Under the pieces are notes generated by a model. That model ran no database searches, had not been told where the DNA came from, and was given only the letters and a program-made list of their open reading frames with translations. Of a stretch of 5,595 nt of DNA, positions 1-4,669 are shown one piece after another. This stretch comes from Methanomicrobiales archaeon (GTDB taxonomy: Archaea > Halobacteriota > Methanomicrobia > Methanomicrobiales > Methanoculleaceae), in the NCBI GenBank assembly GCA_012797575.1, contig JAAZOW010000222.1, positions 1 to 5,595 on the forward strand. Direction: 5' to 3'. Position 1 is the stretch's first letter, and the number at the start of each line of letters is the position of its first letter. The position numbers and the translations under genes are program-made.

Positions 1-1
1 C

Positions 2-136
2 AATATCAAGAAGTTCGCCCTGCAAGATCAAAATCTTGTCGGGGTATCAGGCGTGGAACGCGCCGAAGGGCCTGTGGACTCGCTCCCGATGGGGAGGAGA
101 ATGAAGCAGGAAGCCCCGCCCGCAAGCGCGGGGTAG
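2..136 (+). CDS. tnpB: TnpB (IS200/IS605 family, IS1341 group), C-terminal 44 residues, 5' end outside window
   Basis: The frame starting at base 2 is open from the window edge to TAG at 134-136 and was too short and start-less to be listed as an ORF. It begins NIKKFALQDQNLVGVSG and ends MKQEAPPASAG. TnpB proteins carry a DRDxNAAxNI block containing the last RuvC aspartate, followed by a short variable tail that often ends in xQEAPxxxxG; the first two visible residues (NI) fit the end of that block, so the catalytic aspartate should lie just left of the window. The tail is encoded within the terminal hairpin of the element. TnpB is an RNA-guided DNA nuclease that helps these transposons persist. 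Whether the upstream part is intact, and whether a tnpA transposase is present, cannot be seen. The family call is from motif memory; no search was done. Confidence 0.85.
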   Translation, partial: NIKKFALQDQNLVGVSGVERAEGPVDSLPMGRRMKQEAPPASAG

Positions 137-141
137 TTCAC
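99..141 (+). ncRNA. 3' end of the TnpB guide RNA (omega RNA) scaffold / element right end
   Basis: Bases 114-119 (CCCCGC) pair perfectly with 128-133 (GCGGGG) around an 8-base loop, followed by TAGTTCAC at 134-141. The tnpB stop codon is the TAG just after the stem. In IS200/IS605 and IS1341-type elements the right end forms such a hairpin and is also the 3' end of the omega-RNA scaffold, with the guide taken from the DNA just beyond the element. A related hairpin at 1854-1873 keeps the stem through a compensatory base-pair change, which supports an RNA or single-strand-DNA structure. The 5' extent of the RNA lies inside tnpB and cannot be set from this window, and the exact last base of the element is uncertain by a few nucleotides. 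Confidence 0.65.
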
Positions 142-159
142 TATACACCATCACCCACG

Positions 160-164
160 GGAGG
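160..164 (+). promoter_or_regulatory. Ribosome binding site of tfe
   Basis: GGAGG sits 8 bases before the ATG at 173 and matches the archaeal anti-Shine-Dalgarno sequence well. It supports ATG 173 as the start. It also means the tfe transcript must begin upstream of about 155, so the AT-rich patch at 141-147 (CTATACA) is too close to act as its TATA box. Transcription therefore probably enters from within or before the transposon end. Confidence 0.6.
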
Positions 165-172
165 ACTGAGCA

Positions 173-694
173 ATGGTAACCATCACTGAACTGTTAGCCG
201 ACCCGGCGATCAAGGCGTATCTTCTGCATATGGTCGGGGAGGAAGGGATCGAGCTTCTCATGCGGTTTCCAGAGGGGGAGGAGCACAGCGACGAGGAGCT
301 TGCTGAGATGACCGAGATCAGCTTAAATACCGTCCGCCACACGCTGTATACCCTCTACGAGAAGCGGCTCGCTGAGTACCGGCGATTGAAGAATAGCGAG
401 ACCGGGTGGCTCACCTATCTGTGGCATCTCCGTCTGGACCGCCTCCATGGTGTGATCGAGGGCGATATCAGGGATGCACTCGAGCACCTCGGTGCCCGGC
501 TCGCCTACGAGGAGCGGAACGACTTCTATATCTGCAAGGACTGCGGCGTTATCTATACGTTTTCGGATGCGGCGGAGTGGAACTTCGAGTGCCCGAACTG
601 TGAAGAGATGCTTGAACATTTCGATAACGAGCTCATCGCCACCGCCCTCCGGAGGAGGGTTGAGAAGATCCGGGAGAGCCTTGGGAGTGCATGA
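173..694 (+). CDS. tfe: Transcription factor E, alpha subunit (TFE/TFIIE-alpha)
   Basis: The 173-residue product has the two-domain plan of archaeal TFE-alpha: an N-terminal winged helix (about residues 4-90, with the recognition-helix stretch EISLNTVRHTLYTLYEKRL) and a C-terminal zinc ribbon with C121-x2-C124 and C140-x2-C143, followed by a charged helix. Length is normal for the family. TFE joins the pre-initiation complex with TBP, TFB and RNA polymerase, contacts the polymerase clamp, and helps open promoter DNA, especially at weak promoters. The start at 173 is supported by GGAGG at the right distance. The 3' end overlaps the HD-domain gene by 8 bases, so the two are probably co-transcribed and translationally coupled. 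An IS1341-type element end lies about 30 bases upstream, which is unusual for a core transcription factor. Confidence 0.95.
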   Translation: MVTITELLADPAIKAYLLHMVGEEGIELLMRFPEGEEHSDEELAEMTEISLNTVRHTLYTLYEKRLAEYRRLKNSETGWLTYLWHLRLDRLHGVIEGDIRDALEHLGARLAYEERNDFYICKDCGVIYTFSDAAEWNFECPNCEEMLEHFDNELIATALRRRVEKIRESLGSA

Positions 695-1175
695 GGAGGA
701 CTGTATCGCTCTCCTTGTGCGTGCGGGGTGCTCTGAGGACGTCATCGCGCACTGCAGGGTTGTCCGCGACCTCGCGCTCACCTACACCTCTGATCCGATG
801 ATCATCGACCGCGATCTGGTTGAGGCCGGCGCCCTCCTCCACGATATCGGCCGGGGGGTGACGCACGATCTTCGCCATGCGGAGGTGGGCGCCGAGCTCT
901 GTCGCTCGTTCGGCCTCGATGAAGCCATCGCTGCGATCGTCGAGCGGCATATCGGGGCCGGTCTGACGGCCGATGAGTGTTCGCTCCTCGGCCTGACGCC
1001 GCGTGACCGCATGCCCCGGACGCCTGAGGAAAAGATCGTCGCCCATGCCGATAATCTGGTGAAGGGAACGCGCATAATCACCATAGAAGAGCGGCTGGCC
1101 CGCTCGATCGCCCTCCCGAGAAGGCAGCGAGAGCGGATGTATCGGCTCGCGCTCGAGGTCGAGGCCTTCAGATGA
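687..1175 (+). CDS. HD-domain (HDIG-type) metal-dependent phosphohydrolase, TIGR00295-like
   Basis: The frame from GTG 687 gives a 162-residue protein starting VHEEDCIALLVRAGCSEDV, as methanogen members of the HDIG-containing TIGR00295 group do. The HD metal-site pattern is visible: H22 (early helix), H52-D53 in LLHDIGRG, H64 in DLRHAEVG, H88 in VERHIGAG, and D122 in HADNLVKG. HD proteins usually hydrolyse phosphate esters of nucleotides or related compounds; the substrate of this group is not established. The start is chosen because the same frame further upstream only runs antisense-like through tfe and the similarity to HD proteins begins here. GTG 687 has a GGGAG about 10 bases before it. 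The 8-base overlap with tfe implies an operon. The 3' end overlaps the convergent ACT gene by 8 bases. A downstream GTG near codon 11 is a less likely start. Confidence 0.88.
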   Translation: MHEEDCIALLVRAGCSEDVIAHCRVVRDLALTYTSDPMIIDRDLVEAGALLHDIGRGVTHDLRHAEVGAELCRSFGLDEAIAAIVERHIGAGLTADECSLLGLTPRDRMPRTPEEKIVAHADNLVKGTRIITIEERLARSIALPRRQRERMYRLALEVEAFR

Positions 1176-1671
1176 TCAGTTGCCGTACCTGGGGGAGGGC
1201 GCGCAGGTCTTCGTAGACCGATGCCGGGATCCTCTCTTCGTCGACGATCATCACCAGTTTTGGCTCTTCTGCGAGGTAGGGATCGGTGACGAATATCTGG
1301 CGGATGGAGAGGTCGTGATCGACGAGGACCTCGACCGCGGCGCCGACTATCCCCTTCTCCTGGGCATCTTTTGGAAGGAGCGTGATGACCGAGAGGCCGA
1401 GGACCTCTGCGACCCTCGAGAGGTCGGGGGCCGCACGCATACGGATGAAGATCTTTTGCAGCATGGGATCTCTGAGGATACGCCGTGCCGTGGCATCCAC
1501 GACCCTGCGGTCGGTCTCGATCGCCCTGCCGATGTGCGTGGCCGGGATCTCGATGCCGTTGCAGACGATGCGTCCCTCTTCGTTGATGCCAAACCCGTTC
1601 TCCAGCAGGAAGCGCAGTACCCGGGCCTGGGATGGTGAATCAGCGAATTCGCGTGAGATGTCGGCCCACAT
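1168..1671 (-). CDS. ACT-domain regulator of amino-acid metabolism (COG2061-like)
   Basis: Read from ATG 1671 the product has 167 residues. Residues 1-70 are helical and HTH-like (MWADISREFADSPSQARVL), followed by a stretch with IPATHIGRAIETDRRVV; residues about 93-167 look like an ACT domain (LSVITLLPKDAQEKGIVGA to the C-terminal LPQVRQLII). This matches the methanogen family annotated as a predicted allosteric regulator of homoserine dehydrogenase or amino-acid metabolism. ACT domains bind amino acids, so a ligand-responsive role is expected, but the target is unknown. The frame stays open to 1881, but that extension is Pro/Arg-rich and non-conserved in look, and a TATA box at 1696-1703 places transcription start at about the ATG, so the shorter start is preferred and the mRNA is probably leaderless. 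It converges on the HD gene with an 8-base overlap of the two coding ends. Confidence 0.85.
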   Translation of the reverse strand: MWADISREFADSPSQARVLRFLLENGFGINEEGRIVCNGIEIPATHIGRAIETDRRVVDATARRILRDPMLQKIFIRMRAAPDLSRVAEVLGLSVITLLPKDAQEKGIVGAAVEVLVDHDLSIRQIFVTDPYLAEEPKLVMIVDEERIPASVYEDLRALPQVRQLII

Positions 1672-1695
1672 GCGGATATGTTGGGGTCGGCCGCA

Positions 1696-1703
1696 TAAAT
1701 ATA
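1696..1703 (-). promoter_or_regulatory. Archaeal TATA box of the ACT-domain regulator
   Basis: Read on the minus strand the sequence is TATATTTA, centred about 28 bases upstream of ATG 1671. Archaeal transcription starts about 25 bases beyond the TATA centre, so the mRNA would start within a few bases of the ATG. No Shine-Dalgarno sequence is present, in line with leaderless translation. This site decides against the longer open frame to 1881. Confidence 0.6.
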
Positions 1704-1837
1704 CAGCGAAGAGGGGTACCCGGGTCGCCTGCCTGGGTGCAGGTGCTCGAGTCACTTCCCCAGCATCTGGCCTTTGTGGCGTCGGGGCTCTTCCCATATC
1801 GGCAGCAGGCAACTCATTTATCTTTCGGGGCTCTCGG

Positions 1838-1881
1838 GGGCGTAGCGGGAAGACCCCGTCCGCGAGCACGGGGTAGTTCAC
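1838..1881 (+). repeat. Orphan tnpB-type terminal hairpin (solo element end or omega-RNA remnant)
   Basis: This 44-base stretch aligns with the tnpB end at 99-141: one inserted base, five differences in the first 15 bases and only three in the last 28. It keeps GGAAG, the hairpin and TAGTTCAC. The stem is CCCCGT (1854-1859) with ACGGGG (1868-1873), so the sixth pair has changed from C-G to T-A while pairing is kept. The frame before the TAG at 1874-1876 ends SGKTPSASTG, which resembles a decayed form of the TnpB tail, but I cannot recognise TnpB sequence further upstream. It is either the last trace of a decayed IS1341-type element or a stand-alone guide-RNA-like locus. A second possible hairpin (GGCC 1884-1887 shape with TTCA/TGAA arms) follows directly after it. 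Confidence 0.6.
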
Positions 1882-2056
1882 GGGCCTTGGGCCTGAACGC
1901 TTGTGAAGTACAGGTAACCATGCGGGGCACCCTTCGCAGTGAGACGATCGGGCCTTTGAAATGATGAATGAGTAGACCAGGCCTCACGTCTCTTGCGGCT
2001 TTGCACGAGATCTTGTTGCGCCGAAGGATATCCTCTGATGACCTAGAAGTTACACA

Positions 2057-2066
2057 AACATTAAAT
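2057..2066 (+). promoter_or_regulatory. Possible TATA region of the ATPase-TOPRIM cassette
   Basis: AAACATTAAATT-like AT-rich sequence lies about 31 bases before ATG 2093, giving a predicted transcription start near the ATG. It is a weak TATA match. The only purine-rich stretch before the ATG (GGAG at 2072-2075) is 17 bases away, too far for a normal ribosome binding site, so leaderless translation is plausible. Confidence 0.35.
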
Positions 2067-2072
2067 TCCACG

Positions 2073-2088
2073 GAGCAAAGATCTGCTC
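2073..2088. repeat. Inverted repeat GAGCA-N6-TGCTC just before the ATPase start
   Basis: GAGCA (2073-2077) and TGCTC (2084-2088) are a perfect 5-base inverted repeat around AAGATC and end 4 bases before ATG 2093. The site lies between the likely TATA region and the start codon, where a repressor or an autoregulating protein would block initiation. Such a short repeat can also occur by chance. Confidence 0.3.
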
Positions 2089-2092
2089 TACC

Positions 2093-3436
2093 ATGCTCAC
2101 CGTTCGTTCTGTGTCCATCAGAAGCTATCGGGCAATAGAGAGACTTGAATTCTCACCCCGTTCAATTAACGTCTTTGTTGGGCCGAATAACTGCGGGAAG
2201 TCTTCGATACTTGAGGCAATTGCACTAAACCTCTCACTCAACAATAACTTTAACGATTATATCAGGAAAAACATCTGGCGCTATTTACTATTCAGCAAGA
2301 AATACGACCCGCAATATATTTTATTCAACGAGGCAGAGAAGGGCTTCATCGAGTGTGACGACCATAAAATCACGATCGAGACCGTTGAAGGTGGCTTCCC
2401 CGAGGGAGAGATCGGACAAAAAGTTCTAAGTTTCTTTCAAGGAAAAATCGACGAATACCTTCAGAGGGGCCCGGTGATGAGAGAGTTTCAGAACGCATAT
2501 TTTTCGGACTATCGAAACGGGATGAAGACCGCCGGCAAACAGACTACATTACTTGGCATGTTCGTCCCGTTTGAGGACAGTCCTGAAGATCTGCAGGATC
2601 ATGAGATGTACGAGACTGCCCATGAATTCTTTAGAGACTACATCGATCAACTGAAGTCTAAAATACTGCTCGACATAGAGGATAGGGAAAAAGTCATCTT
2701 CTGTGGGTATGCTGGCGGTAAGCTTGAGAATATAACTATCAGCATGAGTATTCCCGTGATGTATCGGTCGGCCATGGATAACATCATGAGGAACTTCTAT
2801 ATCCAGATGCCTGGAATAGAGATTGTTCGGGGAGGGGTAAGACTCATCCCGGTCTTCCAATCTCCAGAAGCTAAGAAATACCAGACGATGATAAACTTCG
2901 AGCATTCCAACCTCCCCCTTGAGATTAATCAACTGCATGACCTCGTAATCAGTAACAATAAGATAACTCAATCTTTAGGAAGACTGAAGGAGAAAATAGC
3001 GTATTTTGAAGATATACGAAAGACAGACAGGGGGCTACAGATATTCCTGAAAGGTCAGAGCACACCTCTACCCATCTCTTCGATGGGGGATGGTTTTAGT
3101 TCATTACTGAAACTGACTTTCATGAACAGTCTTGCCGGTGGAGGTACAGTAATCCTCGAAGAACCTGAAGTTTCGCTTCATCCTGGGTTTATATACATAT
3201 TATGTGAAGCAATACTTGATAGCTCAAAGGAATCCCAGTTTTTTATATCATCGCATAGCATGGACTTTGTTCGAGCATTGCTGAAGGTCGCACAGTGGGC
3301 AGGACGAACCGAAGATGTACAGATTATCCGGATGCACCCGATGTTAGAGGTTCAGAGTCTCGACATAGAAGTGCTGAGTGGTGATGAGGCGTTAAGTGCG
3401 ATCGAAGAGATCGGCCGTGATCTGAGGGGAATATGA
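2093..3436 (+). CDS. OLD-like / ABC-type AAA ATPase (AAA_15/AAA_21 group), probable defence ATPase
   Basis: The 447-residue product has a complete ABC/SMC-like ATPase core. After the opening MLTVRSVSIRSYRAIERLEF strand pair, the Walker A is GPNNCGKSS at 30-38. A long middle region (about 45-320) carries the lid or dimerisation part and has a short helical stretch at 288-312. The ABC-signature-like ISSMGDGFSS is at 328-337, Walker B with catalytic glutamate VILEEPEV at 353-360, a D-loop-like SLHP at 361-364, and the switch histidine H388 in FISSHS. These features are typical of the ATPase half of OLD nucleases and of RecF/SMC-like defence ATPases. There is no nuclease (TOPRIM) domain in this protein; a TOPRIM protein is encoded immediately after it, so the pair looks like a split OLD-type enzyme. 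The gene is AT-richer than its neighbours and uses AT-ending codons such as ATA, AGA and TTA more freely, which suggests horizontal transfer. Role in defence is inferred. Confidence 0.88.
   Translation: MLTVRSVSIRSYRAIERLEFSPRSINVFVGPNNCGKSSILEAIALNLSLNNNFNDYIRKNIWRYLLFSKKYDPQYILFNEAEKGFIECDDHKITIETVEGGFPEGEIGQKVLSFFQGKIDEYLQRGPVMREFQNAYFSDYRNGMKTAGKQTTLLGMFVPFEDSPEDLQDHEMYETAHEFFRDYIDQLKSKILLDIEDREKVIFCGYAGGKLENITISMSIPVMYRSAMDNIMRNFYIQMPGIEIVRGGVRLIPVFQSPEAKKYQTMINFEHSNLPLEINQLHDLVISNNKITQSLGRLKEKIAYFEDIRKTDRGLQIFLKGQSTPLPISSMGDGFSSLLKLTFMNSLAGGGTVILEEPEVSLHPGFIYILCEAILDSSKESQFFISSHSMDFVRALLKVAQWAGRTEDVQIIRMHPMLEVQSLDIEVLSGDEALSAIEEIGRDLRGI
3424..3429 (+). promoter_or_regulatory. Ribosome binding site deciding the start of the TOPRIM gene
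   Basis: GAGGGG inside the end of the ATPase gene is 9 bases before ATG 3439 but only 3 bases before ATG 3433. Spacing therefore favours 3439 (protein beginning MKCLVCEG), although ATG 3433 overlaps the ATPase stop as ATGA, a common coupling arrangement. Confidence 0.5.
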
Positions 3437-3438
3437 AT

Positions 3439-4148
3439 ATGAAGTGTCTGGTGTGTGAGGGCAAGCATGACCGATATTTCTTCAAGAATACCTTGAAAAA
3501 TACACAAAAGTGCAAGGTTATCCCGTAAACAACAAGATGTCAGACCTTTTCGATATATTCCGTTCAGATTACCATCCTTTCCACAGGGGATACAAATGTG
3601 TAATCTATGGTGAAGGAGGAAAGAGTAAATTATTTGAGCGAGTCGTAATTCCCTGCGTACAGGAAGTGTTTGGAAGGGGAGGATTTCAGCATCATTTCTT
3701 TGTTATTGTAGATGCGGATGGTGCAGACCCGGATCACTTATGCAACACATATTACAAGGCGATTACAGAGAACATCTGTTCTCGGAAGATCACAAGATAC
3801 TCATGTCGACCCCAAAATGACGGCTCTTGTCACGTTTTTTTCTCTCCTCGCGATGAACGATACCAGTGTATGGTAAAAACAACCCACATTCCGACGAGTC
3901 TTGAGAGTGAACTCGTTTTAACAGGGTTGGACAAATTCCAAGGTCATATAACCAGAAAGACAAAGGAAAGGATGCTCAGTGTGCCAATACATGATGCACT
4001 GAGATCTCTATCAGCACACGTAGAGATGACTGTGGAGGAGATCATAAAACAGAGTGTCAATGACGAGTGGTTCATAGACAAGCCCTGGTTTATCGAGATC
4101 AACCAGGGATTGGGTTCATTCCTTGGCATTGAGATGCATAGTCATTAG
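3439..4148 (+). CDS. TOPRIM-domain protein, partner of the ATPase, with apparent -1 frameshift near the N-terminus
   Basis: The gene begins right after the ATPase. The first frame reads MKCLVCEGKHDRYFF and stops at TAA 3526-3528; a second frame, open after TGA 3468-3470, runs to 4148. Joining them at the T-rich patch near 3475-3483 gives a continuous protein of about 236 residues reading EGKHDRYFLQEYLEKYTKVQ. It has TOPRIM marks: the strand plus glutamate motif CLVCEGKHD, a middle strand CVIYGEGGKSKLF, and the acidic metal motif FFVIVDADGAD at 3696-3728. The C-terminal half contains PTSLESELVL and ends IEINQGLGSFLGIEMHSH. TOPRIM proteins of this sort are nucleases paired with OLD-like ATPases (for example DUF4435/AriB or RloB/AbiLii groups); I cannot assign the exact subfamily. 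If the shift is real, only the part from GTG 3510 (212 residues) would be read independently, lacking the first catalytic glutamate. The cause may be mutation, a missed T in a homopolymer, or recoding. Confidence 0.7.
3471..3528 (+). other. Frame-switch window of the TOPRIM gene
   Basis: The upstream frame ends at TAA 3526-3528 and the downstream frame opens after TGA 3468-3470, so any change of frame must happen between these limits. One extra T in the run at 3477-3479 would restore a single frame. No classical X-XXY-YYZ slippery heptamer lies in the correct phase; the nearest candidate, GAAAAAT at 3495-3501, fits poorly. A simple one-base deletion or base-calling error is the simplest reading. 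Confidence 0.6.
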
Positions 4149-4358
4149 CCCCTTGCCATCACACAAATCCATAGACTACCGGTAGAAACCCTATTTCGGT
4201 GTTCACTCTATCCCGGCGGGATTGGTGCCGGGCCCGGCCTGCCCTCGCAAAGCCCATCCCCATACTGTGGACCGCTGACAGATATCGCCATGGGGGTGGG
4301 GCTCGATGGAAAGGCGGGCGCAAGCACCCGGATGGGATCTCAGAATGGCTACTGCATC
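4149..4358. other. Intergenic region downstream of the cassette, with two palindromes
   Basis: No gene is supported here. It holds a perfect 10-base palindrome CTACCGGTAG at 4176-4185, a 6-bp stem CCCGGC (4212-4217) / GCCGGG (4227-4232), and an overlapping 12-base palindrome GCCGGGCCCGGC at 4227-4238. None is followed by a T run, so a terminator role is not clear. The composition returns to GC-rich within this stretch, so the right edge of the imported-looking cassette probably falls near 4150-4210. Confidence 0.5.
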
Positions 4359-4643
4359 ATGTCACCGTATCTTCAAAGGCTTTTGACGCACGAGATGGAA
4401 CGCCAACAATCACACGGAATTGCGGTAGTAGCCTGGTTTTGCGAGATCTCCCCCTCCTCTGTCTACTTTCAGGAACACACCCCTGAAGATCTCTCGAATG
4501 TACGATTGGCTATTGAGCACTACCCCCGAGTCACTCCCACGTTTGTACGCAAAGAGAGGGGAGTCGCATGCCACGAAATCGTACCTCGAAAAACAGCCGT
4601 CTTAATTTTTGGCCCCTGCCCGCAAGTACGTAACCTTATATAG
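4359..4643 (+). CDS. Doubtful small ORF, hypothetical protein
   Basis: From ATG 4359 a 94-residue frame reads MSPYLQRLLTHEMERQQSHG and ends PCPQVRNLI. The same frame is open back to ATG 4290, but that part is Gly-rich and looks non-coding. I recognise no family. Residue make-up is ordinary for a globular protein (helix-like start, then AVVAWF and TAVLIF strand-like stretches), which is why it is listed. Against it: no ribosome binding site, no convincing promoter, and its end overlaps the TATA box of the next gene. It could be the remnant of a gene. Confidence 0.25.
   Translation: MSPYLQRLLTHEMERQQSHGIAVVAWFCEISPSSVYFQEHTPEDLSNVRLAIEHYPRVTPTFVRKERGVACHEIVPRKTAVLIFGPCPQVRNLI
4636..4642 (+). 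promoter_or_regulatory. Archaeal TATA box of the PAS-protein gene
   Basis: TTATATA is centred 31 bases before ATG 4670, which predicts a transcription start about 5 bases before the start codon. There is no ribosome binding site in the short leader, so the message is probably near-leaderless. This agrees with the chosen start. Confidence 0.65.
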
Positions 4644-4669
4644 AGATAGGCACGAAAAACTCTCTGACG

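Larger units (their letters stand above)
1672..2092. other. Gene-poor interval between the ACT regulator and the ATPase cassette
   Basis: This 421-base interval contains the TATA box of the minus-strand regulator, the orphan tnpB-type hairpin at 1838-1881, and the probable promoter of the ATPase gene near 2057-2066. Open frames crossing it are Pro/Arg/Ser-rich, and their low-complexity look gives no support for coding. Composition changes within it from GC-rich (before about 1960) to AT-richer (after about 2040), so the left edge of the imported-looking cassette probably falls here. Confidence 0.6.

Noticed and set aside
474..686. Upstream extension of the HD-domain frame to ATG 474
   Set aside because: It overlaps tfe by over 200 bases in another frame and is Ser/Arg-rich; HD-family similarity begins at GTG 687.
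1672..1881. N-terminal extension of the ACT-domain regulator to GTG 1881
   Set aside because: The 70 extra residues are Pro/Arg/Ala-rich without family likeness, span the TATA box at 1696-1703, and begin inside the transposon-end repeat.
1961..2041. Possible C/D box small RNA: ATGATGA at 1961-1967 and CTGA at 2035-2038
   Set aside because: No inner D'/C' pair at the right spacing and no terminal stem bringing the two boxes together; the boxes are short enough to arise by chance.
3495..3501. Programmed -1 frameshift site GAAAAAT in the TOPRIM gene
   Set aside because: In the reading phase used, tRNA re-pairing after slippage is poor and no downstream stem or pseudoknot is evident; the join nearer 3477 gives a more natural protein.
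4611..4632. Possible third copy of the tnpB terminal hairpin (GCCCGCAAG shared)
   Set aside because: Only about 9-10 bases match, the right stem arm is missing, and TAGTTCAC is absent, so nothing beyond chance similarity is supported.
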